Assembly: GCA_032906765.1 (NCBI GenBank)
Contig: JAJTZB010000002.1
Span: forward strand, 1-64,000
Length of the DNA stretch: 64,000 nt
From: Nitrososphaerales archaeon
Lineage (GTDB): Archaea > Thermoproteota > Nitrososphaeria > Nitrososphaerales > Gagatemarchaeaceae
Direction: 5' to 3'
Shown here: piece after piece, positions 57,614 to 64,000 of the stretch
Position numbering within the stretch: the first letter of the stretch is position 1
How the letters are laid out: each line of letters starts with the position of its first letter
The notes under the pieces: generated by a model
Told to the model about the DNA's origin: nothing
The model's database searches: none
Seen by the model: the letters and a program-made list of their open reading frames with translations, nothing else
Made by a program: the position numbers and the translations under genes

Positions 57614-58545
57614 CCGCCTCAGTCTGGGCATATTCCGAGTCGGACTCGGCTGCAAACGAATTGGCGTATGTGGCAAACGAGATCGCAAACGCAGTCGGGG
57701 GCCAGGCGGTTACCTTGGAGATGGATCGCACGAGGGCAGGCGTCTCCTCGGCTGGGGAGAAACTTGTTCTCAAGAGCATGTCGGCCCCTGTCGACTCTCC
57801 CGAGCTTGCAGCAGAGGCGATGTCCAGGGCTGCAAAGGCATCGAACCCGTCGGTGATACTCGTCGCAGCCACCAGGCAAGGGCGAGAGGTCGCCGCAAGA
57901 TTGGCGGCGAAACTCGGCGCAGGTTGCATAAGCGAGGCCTTCAAGCTGTCAGCCTCGGACCGAACCCTCGTCGGTGAGCGCAGCGTGTACTCGGGCAAGC
58001 TCGTGGCTCGGATGTCCACCCCGATGCCTTGCGTTGCAACTGTGAAGGTCGGTTCCTACCCGCAGCTCAAGGGGTCAGAAGCCAAGGTGGAAGAGATGGA
58101 CGTGGGGGAGCTCGTGCCGAAAGTCAAGCGGCTGCATACGACGAGGAAACAGGTCGGAACCGTCGACCTGAAGAGCGCCAAGGTCATAGTGTCAGCAGGC
58201 AGAGGTGTGAAGAAGAAGGAAGACCTTGGAATGGTTGAGGAGCTAGCCAAGCTGCTTGGCGGTGCCCTAGGCTGTTCAAGGCCGCTGTCGTCAGACCTTG
58301 GTTGGCTGCCGGAGGAACACCACATCGGCTTGACTGGTGTCTCCGTCCGTCCGGACCTCTACCTCGCGGTCGGGATTTCTGGGCAGCTCCAGCACATCGC
58401 AGGCATCAAGGACTCCAGGATCATCGCCGCGGTCAACACCGACAAGGACGCTCCGATCTTCCAGGCTTCAGACTACGGTGTTGTCGCTGACCTCTACCAG
58501 TTGATTCCTGCTCTCCAGAAGCTGTTGAGGGCGCGCCGCTCTTAG
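57610..58545 (+). CDS. etfA: Electron transfer flavoprotein, alpha subunit
   Basis: A 311-residue protein. The C-terminal FAD-binding region is complete: SAGRGVKKKEDL, then VGISGQLQHIAGIKDSRIIA and VNTDKDAPIFQASDYGVVAD. The N-terminal half (LAYVANEIANAVGG) is the domain that packs with EtfB. It passes electrons from acyl-CoA dehydrogenase towards the quinone pool, most likely through the Fe-S membrane protein encoded at 59334-61349. ATG 57610 overlaps the etfB stop. Confidence 0.95.
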   Translation: MTASVWAYSESDSAANELAYVANEIANAVGGQAVTLEMDRTRAGVSSAGEKLVLKSMSAPVDSPELAAEAMSRAAKASNPSVILVAATRQGREVAARLAAKLGAGCISEAFKLSASDRTLVGERSVYSGKLVARMSTPMPCVATVKVGSYPQLKGSEAKVEEMDVGELVPKVKRLHTTRKQVGTVDLKSAKVIVSAGRGVKKKEDLGMVEELAKLLGGALGCSRPLSSDLGWLPEEHHIGLTGVSVRPDLYLAVGISGQLQHIAGIKDSRIIAAVNTDKDAPIFQASDYGVVADLYQLIPALQKLLRARRS

Positions 58546-58584
58546 CAGAATCATGAACGGTGTCGCAACGCAGCCTGTTCCCGC

Positions 58585-59337
58585 CTAGCGCGCAGAGTCC
58601 AGGAACGGCCTAGCGCCGCCCATCATGAACCGAGTGTCAGAGCCGAGGCCTATGAAGCGGAAGCCGAGGGAGACCGCTCGCTTGGCCTCCTCGGGCGTTG
58701 CCGCCAGAACTCCCGGGACCTTCCCTCGCGACTCGCAGCCCCATACCACTTGCTTCATGGCGTCGATCACCTTGGGGTTTGACCTGTCGTCGACTAGACC
58801 CAGCGACATAGTGAGGTCGGAAGGTCCGACGAAAGCAACGTCAACCTCCTTGACAGATAGTATCCTGTCCAGCTGGTCAAGAGCCTTCTTCGTCTCTATC
58901 TGGGCCACGAGGATTGTGATGTCGTTGGCGTTTCTGACGTACTCAGCGAACGAGAGGCCGTAGTCCGCTGCCTTGCGGGGTGCCACTCCCCTTATGCCGA
59001 GGGGAGGGTACTTTACGAAACTCGCCGCCTCCTTTGCTTCTTTCTCTGAGTTGACGAGGGGACAGACGACCCCGTGCGCTCCCATATCGAGCGCTGACTT
59101 CACCAAGTACTGGTCGATCGCGCCGACCCTGACAATGGGACAGACCCTCTCGCCGTCGATCGCTTGGATCATTCTCCCGAGCGTCTCCCGTCCTAGGGGC
59201 GCGTGCTCCGTGTCGAAGACGAGCCAGTCGAACCCGAGCGCCTCCATCATGTCGGGGACGTCTGGGTGGCCGATCGTCACCCATGTTCCGAGCGTGACCT
59301 TCCCGTCCGCGAACTTCTTCTTCAGGTCGCACTTCAT
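58585..59337 (-). CDS. HpcH/HpaI-family aldolase
   Basis: A 250-residue TIM-barrel class II aldolase. LVFDTEHAPLGRETL, ALDMGAHGVVCPLVNSEKEA and VAFVGPSDLTMSLGL hold the metal-binding Glu/Asp and the Arg/His of the family. Members cleave 4-hydroxy-2-oxo acids to pyruvate (or a 2-oxo acid) and an aldehyde. The substrate is not certain. Its ATG overlaps the stop of the Fe-S oxidoreductase gene by four bases (ATGA), so the two are co-expressed though not obviously related in function. Confidence 0.88.
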   Translation of the reverse strand: MKCDLKKKFADGKVTLGTWVTIGHPDVPDMMEALGFDWLVFDTEHAPLGRETLGRMIQAIDGERVCPIVRVGAIDQYLVKSALDMGAHGVVCPLVNSEKEAKEAASFVKYPPLGIRGVAPRKAADYGLSFAEYVRNANDITILVAQIETKKALDQLDRILSVKEVDVAFVGPSDLTMSLGLVDDRSNPKVIDAMKQVVWGCESRGKVPGVLAATPEEAKRAVSLGFRFIGLGSDTRFMMGGARPFLDSAR

Positions 59338-61349
59338 TCTCTCTTCTCCAACGACTCCGCGACGAGTTCAGCTATGTCCTTTACTTTTAGCGCTTCGTCT
59401 CCAATCGCCTTCGTTGCATCCTCGAACATCGTTATACAGAACGGGCACGCTACTGCCAGCGTTCCTGCGCCAGTCGCCCTGGCCTCTTCCGCCCTGATCA
59501 CCCCAACCTTCTTCTTTTCGGGAACTTCGTACCACACGTTCGCACCCCCTCCTCCGCAGCAAAAGCTGTTCATCTTCGACCTTTCCATCTCGGTCAGCTC
59601 CAGCCCCTCCATCGACGCGAGTGCGCCCCTCGGCTCATCGAAGACGCCGTTGATCCTTCCCACGTTACACGGATCGTGAAACGTGACCTTCCCGCCGAAG
59701 GCTCCCGGCCTTAGCTTCCCGGCCTTCACCAGGCGATCGATCAGCTGCGAATGGTGAATGACCTCGATCTTGGTGCCGAACTCGGGGTACTCGTTTTTGA
59801 ACGTGTTGAAACAGTGGGCGCAGTGCACTACGACTTTCTTCACTCCGTATCTCTTGAACGTGTCACTGTTTGCCATCACCAGCTCCTGGAACCTCCCTTC
59901 CTCGCCCATCCTCCTTACAGGCTCCCCAGTGCAAGTCTCCTCGTTCCCGAGTATCGCGAAGCTAACGCCCGCCGCCTTCAGTATCTTGACCATCGACTTC
60001 GTCACGTTTCTCGCTCTTGGGTCGTAGCTTGATTGACACCCCACCCAGTACAGGTACTCCGCGCCCGGGTTCTCCTTCAAGGTCGGGACTCCCATCTCCG
60101 TGAGCCACCTCAGTCTCTCCCCCTGAGGGAGCCCGAACGGGTTCCCGCTCCTGGCGATGTTCTCGAGGAATATCCTCTTCTTGCCGTCTAGCTTGTTCTC
60201 GCTCACGAGCGTCCTCCTGAATTCCGCGATGTAGTCAACCTGGTCGATGAAGACCGGGCAGACAGAGACGCATGCGTTGCACATCGTGCATGCCCAGAGC
60301 TCGGACTCTCTGATGACGCCCCTCGCGAAGACGTCGCCGTCTCCCCCGACCATCATGTCACGGCCCAAGTCCTGGACAACGATTCTTGGCGAGAGGTCGC
60401 GTCCGCTTGCGTAGGCAGGGCAGACCTCCTGGCACCTCCCGCAGTTCGTGCATGCGTCGAGCGCTAGGAGCTGTAGCGGGCCGAAGTCCCGGGTCCTCTC
60501 CACGTTCGGCGGTGCCTCGACCTGTCCGCTCGCTAGCATCTGCTGGAGGTTGAACGGAGTGCTCAGCCTGCCCATCGATTTCACCGGGGCAAGAGCCACG
60601 TTGGCGCCCGACGTGAACACGTGTACGAGCTTTGTGTAGGGCGTAACCGCGATCAGTGTCATCACAGACAGCATGTGCGCCCACCAGAAGAACTGGTAGA
60701 AGGTAGGCGCGTCGAATCGGAGCGTCGTCGCTGCAAGCAGATTCGACAACGCGTCTCCCACTGGTGAGAAACCGGCCCATCCTACTGGTGAGATAATGAA
60801 CCTGAATGACTCTATGACGAAGCCAGACACTCCGATCCAGACGAGCATCCCGACGATGAGGTAATCGTCCCTCCTCGTCTCGAGCTTGTCCAGCTTCTCG
60901 ACGAACCGCCTGTAGATCGCTATCATCAGCCCGACAATGAAAGCTAACCCGAGTGTGTCCCCGAGGAACTCCAGCGTCAGGTAGGTGTCCCCTTGCATGA
61001 AGACATAGGGGGTGAAGAGTGGCAGGATGTCGGTCTGCAGGAAGACCAGCGAGGTGTACGCGAAGAGCATCAGAAACCCGAAGAAGAGCGCTCCGTGCAT
61101 CGAGCCTCCACCCCTATCCTCCAGGACTTTCCTCTGGCCGACTCCGAACTCGAGAAACCGGCCGAGCTTGGAGCGGAAGTCCTTGGTCGCGAGCGACAGG
61201 AACTGTCCCAGCCCGATGCCGTAGCTCCGCAGGTGCCTGTGGAGGCCGTAGAGCATGACGATGCCGCTCACGAAGAAGGCCAGATACATCACGTCGTAGG
61301 CGTAGGGGGAGTGGCTCAGGATCAGAACTTCCCTTGTCGGTACGGCCAA
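59334..61349 (-). CDS. Membrane Fe-S oxidoreductase, probable ETF:quinone reductase
   Basis: A 671-residue fusion. The N-terminal part (about residues 15-255) has five to six helices of the NarI/HdrE cytochrome-like type. Two 4Fe-4S motifs follow (CTNCGRCQEVCP and CTMCNACVSVCP). Then come two CCG (HdrD-like) domains with YWVGCQSSYDP, NEETCTGEPVRRMGEEG, HCAHCFNTFKNEYP, FHDPCNVGRI and SFCCGGGGANVW. In bacteria such fusions encoded near etfBA transfer electrons from ETF to menaquinone. The nearby etfBA and acyl-CoA dehydrogenase support that role. The start is TTG at 61349. Confidence 0.85.
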   Translation of the reverse strand: MAVPTREVLILSHSPYAYDVMYLAFFVSGIVMLYGLHRHLRSYGIGLGQFLSLATKDFRSKLGRFLEFGVGQRKVLEDRGGGSMHGALFFGFLMLFAYTSLVFLQTDILPLFTPYVFMQGDTYLTLEFLGDTLGLAFIVGLMIAIYRRFVEKLDKLETRRDDYLIVGMLVWIGVSGFVIESFRFIISPVGWAGFSPVGDALSNLLAATTLRFDAPTFYQFFWWAHMLSVMTLIAVTPYTKLVHVFTSGANVALAPVKSMGRLSTPFNLQQMLASGQVEAPPNVERTRDFGPLQLLALDACTNCGRCQEVCPAYASGRDLSPRIVVQDLGRDMMVGGDGDVFARGVIRESELWACTMCNACVSVCPVFIDQVDYIAEFRRTLVSENKLDGKKRIFLENIARSGNPFGLPQGERLRWLTEMGVPTLKENPGAEYLYWVGCQSSYDPRARNVTKSMVKILKAAGVSFAILGNEETCTGEPVRRMGEEGRFQELVMANSDTFKRYGVKKVVVHCAHCFNTFKNEYPEFGTKIEVIHHSQLIDRLVKAGKLRPGAFGGKVTFHDPCNVGRINGVFDEPRGALASMEGLELTEMERSKMNSFCCGGGGANVWYEVPEKKKVGVIRAEEARATGAGTLAVACPFCITMFEDATKAIGDEALKVKDIAELVAESLEKRE

Positions 61350-61372
61350 CCTGCTCTAGTCCCGTCCCATCC

Positions 61373-63247
61373 CTATATTACAGATTGCCGCCTGACGTCT
61401 CCTCCTATCGCTTCTGCCTTGCTCCTCAGAATCTTCCCCCCACCGGCAGGTAGAACTCTGAGGGCTTCGTCAACCGAAAGCTCCAGCTTGGAAACAGAGA
61501 GGCGGCCCAGCTCCTTTACAACCTTCTTCGCTGTCTCAGAAGACTTCTCCCTGTGTGGCGTGAGGATGACATAGCAGCGTGCGACCTTAGCCACTGCGCT
61601 TTCCGGCCCACAGACGACCCTACCCTGTCCATCGAGGCCAGCCGCGACCTGGACCAGGTTGTGTTCCACGAAGTTCTTCTTGCCTTTGATCAGGAAGCTG
61701 CCCTTGGGAAGGTACTCACCGCTGGGTGCCGAGGTACTCACCTGTTCCTTGAAGACCCAGTATGCATCTGCTGCGCCGAGCCCAGTCTTCCACGCACTGC
61801 TGAAGCTCACTGTGGCCTGCGCCAACTCAAGGATCTCTTCGTCTGTCTGCCCCCTCCCCGCCTTCAGCACGAAGAACGGCGATCCGAACAGGTCGGCATG
61901 GTAGACTGTGTCGCTGTCCTCGAGGTGGCGCCTCACCAGCATCGCGTTCGACTGCGCGTCCCTTCCGCCCACCGCAAGCTTCCCCTCGCTCGTGTAGAAC
62001 CATCTGAACCTCTCGTACCATTCCTTGCTTCTCCTCGCGAGCACCTTTGTCTGTCTCTTCGTAGCCTGCTTGTGCGACGCCAGCCGGGCCGAGAGCTTCT
62101 CTGCCGCCGCGCCTGCGTCCATGGCCTTCTTTTCGAACGCTTTTGCCCTCTCGAAGACTGCGGAAGCTGCTGCTTCTCTCGAGGTGGGAGCTTCCCGTTG
62201 CCGGCGCCCGTCCCTTGGAATCGTCTCGACTAGGTCGAGCGCCTCCTCCAGGGACGAGGCCGTCTTGACTCTCGCAGCCAGGTCCCGAAACTGCTTCGCC
62301 ATCTGTTTCAGCTCCTGCTCCTGTGCCCTAAGCTTCTGCACTGTTGCCTCGACCTCTCTGCGCTTCGCGTCCTCAGGGCTCTCCTGCTCCCCGCCTTCAC
62401 CCATCACCAGCGGCAGCAACAGGTCGTCGCAGATGTCGCAGAGAGATGACACCTCCTTGCTGGTCGTGTCGACTGAGGATGACACAACGAAGATCTCGTC
62501 GCCCTCGGGCGTACCCAAGACAGACAGCCTCGGCCTCTCTCTCGCCTCCTCGACTAGGCCGCGCAGTTTCGAGGCCGCTTCGCTCTCTCTGCCCTTCAGG
62601 TCCGCCGAAGGCGTCGACTCATCCAGCCCGAGTCTCGCGAGGACCTCCTGCACGTACTTCCTCGGCAGGGCCACGTTTCTGCCTATCGCTTTGCCGACAG
62701 TCTTCTCCTTGCCGAGCATCACCTCCACGTCTTCCGCTGTGACCTCGGCCGGGCTCTTCCTCGTCTGGGGCGGTGGTGCGTAGGAACCTCCTTTCACCAG
62801 CCTCCTCCTCTCAGACTTGACTTCGTGCATGAGCAACCGTATCCTCCCGTCCCTTTCCGTCACCGCGATGTTCCCTGGCGGCATCATCTCGACAATCAGG
62901 TGTCTCAGAAACTCCCCTTCGCCAAGTTCCAGGTCGAACACCCTGTCAATGTCGGCCTGACCGGCGACAACGAAACGAGCCCTCTCAACCTCCCCCCTGA
63001 GCTTGGAAGTGAAATCGGTCGTGACTGCCCTTTCTGCAACCTTCTGGGAGACCCAGACTCCATGGCGAGGTGAGACGACAAGCCACTCATCTGCGCCCCC
63101 AGGATGCCTGAACCGCAGGACTTGGTTGCCGCCGACAGAGTAGACGCCTGCGACATAGGTTCCGCTGAGCTTTGACCCTATTTCGCGGGCAAGTATCATG
63201 ACCTCAAGCCCAGAGAGCTCCGTCATCGCGACCCCTGCGCGCGTCAT
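61373..63247 (-). CDS. NEMF/Rqc2 family ribosome-rescue factor
   Basis: A 624-residue protein of the NEMF/Tae2/FbpA family. The NFACT-N domain starts TELSGLEVMILAREIGSKLSG. Helix-hairpin-helix and long coiled-coil regions (about 290-420) follow, and the NFACT-R domain has VYHADLFGSPFFVLKAGRGQ and PKGSFLIKGKKNFVEHN. It binds 60S-type/50S subunits carrying stalled nascent chains and recruits tRNA for tailing or quality control. ATG 63247 and ATG 63226 are both possible; the latter gives the family-like start. It lacks the C-terminal NFACT-C part found in eukaryotes. Confidence 0.93.
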   Translation of the reverse strand: MTRAGVAMTELSGLEVMILAREIGSKLSGTYVAGVYSVGGNQVLRFRHPGGADEWLVVSPRHGVWVSQKVAERAVTTDFTSKLRGEVERARFVVAGQADIDRVFDLELGEGEFLRHLIVEMMPPGNIAVTERDGRIRLLMHEVKSERRRLVKGGSYAPPPQTRKSPAEVTAEDVEVMLGKEKTVGKAIGRNVALPRKYVQEVLARLGLDESTPSADLKGRESEAASKLRGLVEEARERPRLSVLGTPEGDEIFVVSSSVDTTSKEVSSLCDICDDLLLPLVMGEGGEQESPEDAKRREVEATVQKLRAQEQELKQMAKQFRDLAARVKTASSLEEALDLVETIPRDGRRQREAPTSREAAASAVFERAKAFEKKAMDAGAAAEKLSARLASHKQATKRQTKVLARRSKEWYERFRWFYTSEGKLAVGGRDAQSNAMLVRRHLEDSDTVYHADLFGSPFFVLKAGRGQTDEEILELAQATVSFSSAWKTGLGAADAYWVFKEQVSTSAPSGEYLPKGSFLIKGKKNFVEHNLVQVAAGLDGQGRVVCGPESAVAKVARCYVILTPHREKSSETAKKVVKELGRLSVSKLELSVDEALRVLPAGGGKILRSKAEAIGGDVRRQSVI

Positions 63248-63277
63248 CGTCCTCCAAGTAAGTATACGTTTTCCAGA

Positions 63278-63320
63278 CTAGCCCAACCAATCGGGCTAGA
63301 GTCGCATCGCTTGAGCGACT
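63278..63320. other. Two adjacent hairpins in a 204-base gene-free stretch
   Basis: CTAGCCC (63278-63284) pairs with GGGCTAG (63293-63299) across an 8-base loop, and directly after it AGTCGC (63300-63305) pairs with GCGACT (63315-63320) across 9 bases. They lie between divergent genes, NEMF on the minus and the EMC6-like gene on the plus strand. The rest of the stretch shows no frame. It may be a small structured RNA or a regulatory region. Confidence 0.35.
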
Positions 63321-63415
63321 TTCGGCCGGCATGCGGTCACACCCTCGAAGTGCCGTTCCAGCCCCCTGTTCTCCCGACCTGCCGTCCGTGGATTGACAGA
63401 TTTTTCAAATCAGGC

Positions 63416-63423
63416 TTATAAAC
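63416..63423 (+). promoter_or_regulatory. TATA box of the EMC6-like gene
   Basis: TTATAAAC lies 29-36 bases before the ATG at 63452, and is among the closest matches to the archaeal consensus in the window. Confidence 0.55.
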
Positions 63424-63451
63424 TGAGGCAAGAGGCAGACCAGAGAAGCGA

Positions 63452-63799
63452 ATGGCTTCGGGTAAGCCGACAGGCAAAACACAGGCGAAACAACCGGCAC
63501 AGGCTCAGCCGTCATTCGGGAAGCTGTATTGGCTGAGGAATGGGACTGGCGTCCTTGCTGGGCTCGTCGCGTACGTCTTCTTCTCCCAGACGCCTGTGCG
63601 TTTCGACAGCACCTCGAACGGAGTACTCGTGGGCATCGTCGTCTACCTTCTCACTTACTACTTGGCGCGATACGTCTGGTACAGGAAGATAGACAGCCAG
63701 TTCTTCTCGAAGCTCTACACCACGGGCATCGGAGGGTACATAATGCTCTTCCTCTTCACTTGGATACTGCTCTTCACTTTCCTTTCTGGTTCAATTTAG
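63452..63799 (+). CDS. EMC6-like small membrane protein
   Basis: A 115-residue protein. A Gly/Lys/Gln-rich cytoplasmic N-terminus (1-25) is followed by three helices (about 31-45, 54-74 and 91-112) with RNGTGVLAGLVAYVF, then SKLYTTGIGGYIMLF and FTWILLFTFLSGSI at the end. The topology and the final FxWxLLFTFL pattern resemble EMC6, a subunit of the membrane-protein insertase, homologues of which occur in archaea. A role in membrane-protein insertion is inferred. ATG 63452 has a clear TATA box. It overlaps the next convergent gene by 26 bases. Confidence 0.55.
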   Translation: MASGKPTGKTQAKQPAQAQPSFGKLYWLRNGTGVLAGLVAYVFFSQTPVRFDSTSNGVLVGIVVYLLTYYLARYVWYRKIDSQFFSKLYTTGIGGYIMLFLFTWILLFTFLSGSI

Positions 63800-64000
63800 C
63801 GTAGTTCGAAAGTACGTCAGCGTAGCCGATATCCCACTCGTCCGCCATCTGGCTCTTCCTTATCGTCGTCGCTGCTCTGGCGATCTTCTCGCGCTCCCAG
63901 GTCTGCATCGTCCCCTCCTTCCCTTTCGAGATGCTCGCAAGGATCCCGGTAAGTGCCATGAGGCTCCCCTTGTCTCTGTCAGACTTGACCGTCTGAGCCA
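63774..64000 (-). CDS. C-terminal part of a gene cut by the window edge
   Basis: An open frame on the minus strand entering from the right edge and ending in TGA at 63774. About 75 residues are visible, with the helical, charged sequence TMQTWEREKIARAATTIRKS and WDIGYADVLSNYAKLNQKGK. The internal ATG at 63959 may or may not be the true start, because the frame stays open to base 64000. No family is recognised. It converges on the EMC6-like gene. Confidence 0.5.
   Translation of the reverse strand, partial: AQTVKSDRDKGSLMALTGILASISKGKEGTMQTWEREKIARAATTIRKSQMADEWDIGYADVLSNYAKLNQKGK

Noticed and set aside
1-64000. CRISPR array, rRNA genes or replication origin
   Set aside because: No regularly spaced repeats, rRNA-like stretches or clustered origin-recognition boxes were seen by reading through the window.

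Overview
This 64 kb window is chromosomal DNA of an archaeon, most likely from the TACK (Thermoproteota) side and plausibly a non-ammonia-oxidising, heterotrophic relative of the Nitrososphaeria. The support is RadA, an archaeal-type tRNA-Tyr gene interrupted by introns with bulge-helix-bulge junctions, eL13 and an apparent eL22-like protein, DUF373, NEMF/Rqc2, an EMC6-like protein, DUF35 proteins, an F420-type oxidoreductase, and many TATA boxes 25-33 bases upstream of ATG, GTG or TTG starts that look leaderless. The sequence is GC-rich, genes are tightly packed on both strands with many 1-4 base overlaps, and no stretch longer than 300 bases lacks a gene. The taxonomic placement is inference; no rRNA gene is present.

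Region by region. 1-11.6 kb is surface and accessory DNA: a C-anchored surface protein, an orphan TnpB, a small coiled-coil protein, a retropepsin-like protease, a long protein with a pilin-type signal, a glycosyltransferase plus sugar nucleotidyltransferase (followed by a decayed copy), an MMPL transporter and a second orphan TnpB. 11.6-16.8 kb is a non-oxidative pentose phosphate operon (HldE-like kinase with a damaged active site, split transketolase flanking ribulose-phosphate epimerase, transaldolase) followed by Fe/Mn superoxide dismutase. 16.8-22.2 kb holds a LAGLIDADG protein, a GSA-aminomutase-like transaminase, an OGG1-type glycosylase, eL13, small membrane proteins, a tRNA-Tyr with three apparent introns and a half-size LAGLIDADG gene. 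22.3-32.2 kb is information processing and cofactors: haem O synthase, ThiI, thioredoxin, half-size haem A synthase, TyrRS, Mut7-C, AMMECR1, a GT28-like glycosyltransferase, a ThiI-like paralogue, AsnRS and RadA. 32.2-40.1 kb holds a large S-layer-like protein, myo-inositol-phosphate synthase, a NUDIX hydrolase, an internally duplicated unknown, the eL22-like protein, cis-prenyltransferase and DUF373.

40-61.3 kb is dominated by acyl-CoA metabolism: two acyl-CoA ligases (one acetoacetyl-CoA synthetase type), a classical thiolase, two archaeal-type thiolase-like subunits (one lacking catalytic residues), two DUF35 proteins, branched-chain aminotransferase, acyl-CoA dehydrogenase, EtfBA and a membrane Fe-S oxidoreductase that probably passes ETF electrons to quinone. 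Together these suggest breakdown of fatty or branched-chain acids feeding a respiratory chain; the haem O and haem A synthases fit an aerobic terminal oxidase encoded elsewhere. A lower-GC island (53.8-55.5 kb) of small secreted and membrane proteins ending in a YHS-domain protein interrupts this block. The right end has NEMF/Rqc2, an EMC6-like protein and a truncated gene.

The most unusual items are the tRNA-Tyr with three introns, the eL22-like protein, a 49-residue zinc-site protein overlapping a DEAD-box helicase gene, the degenerate kinase in the pentose phosphate operon, the ThiI paralogue with an altered PP-loop, the active/inactive thiolase pair and the small-protein/YHS island.
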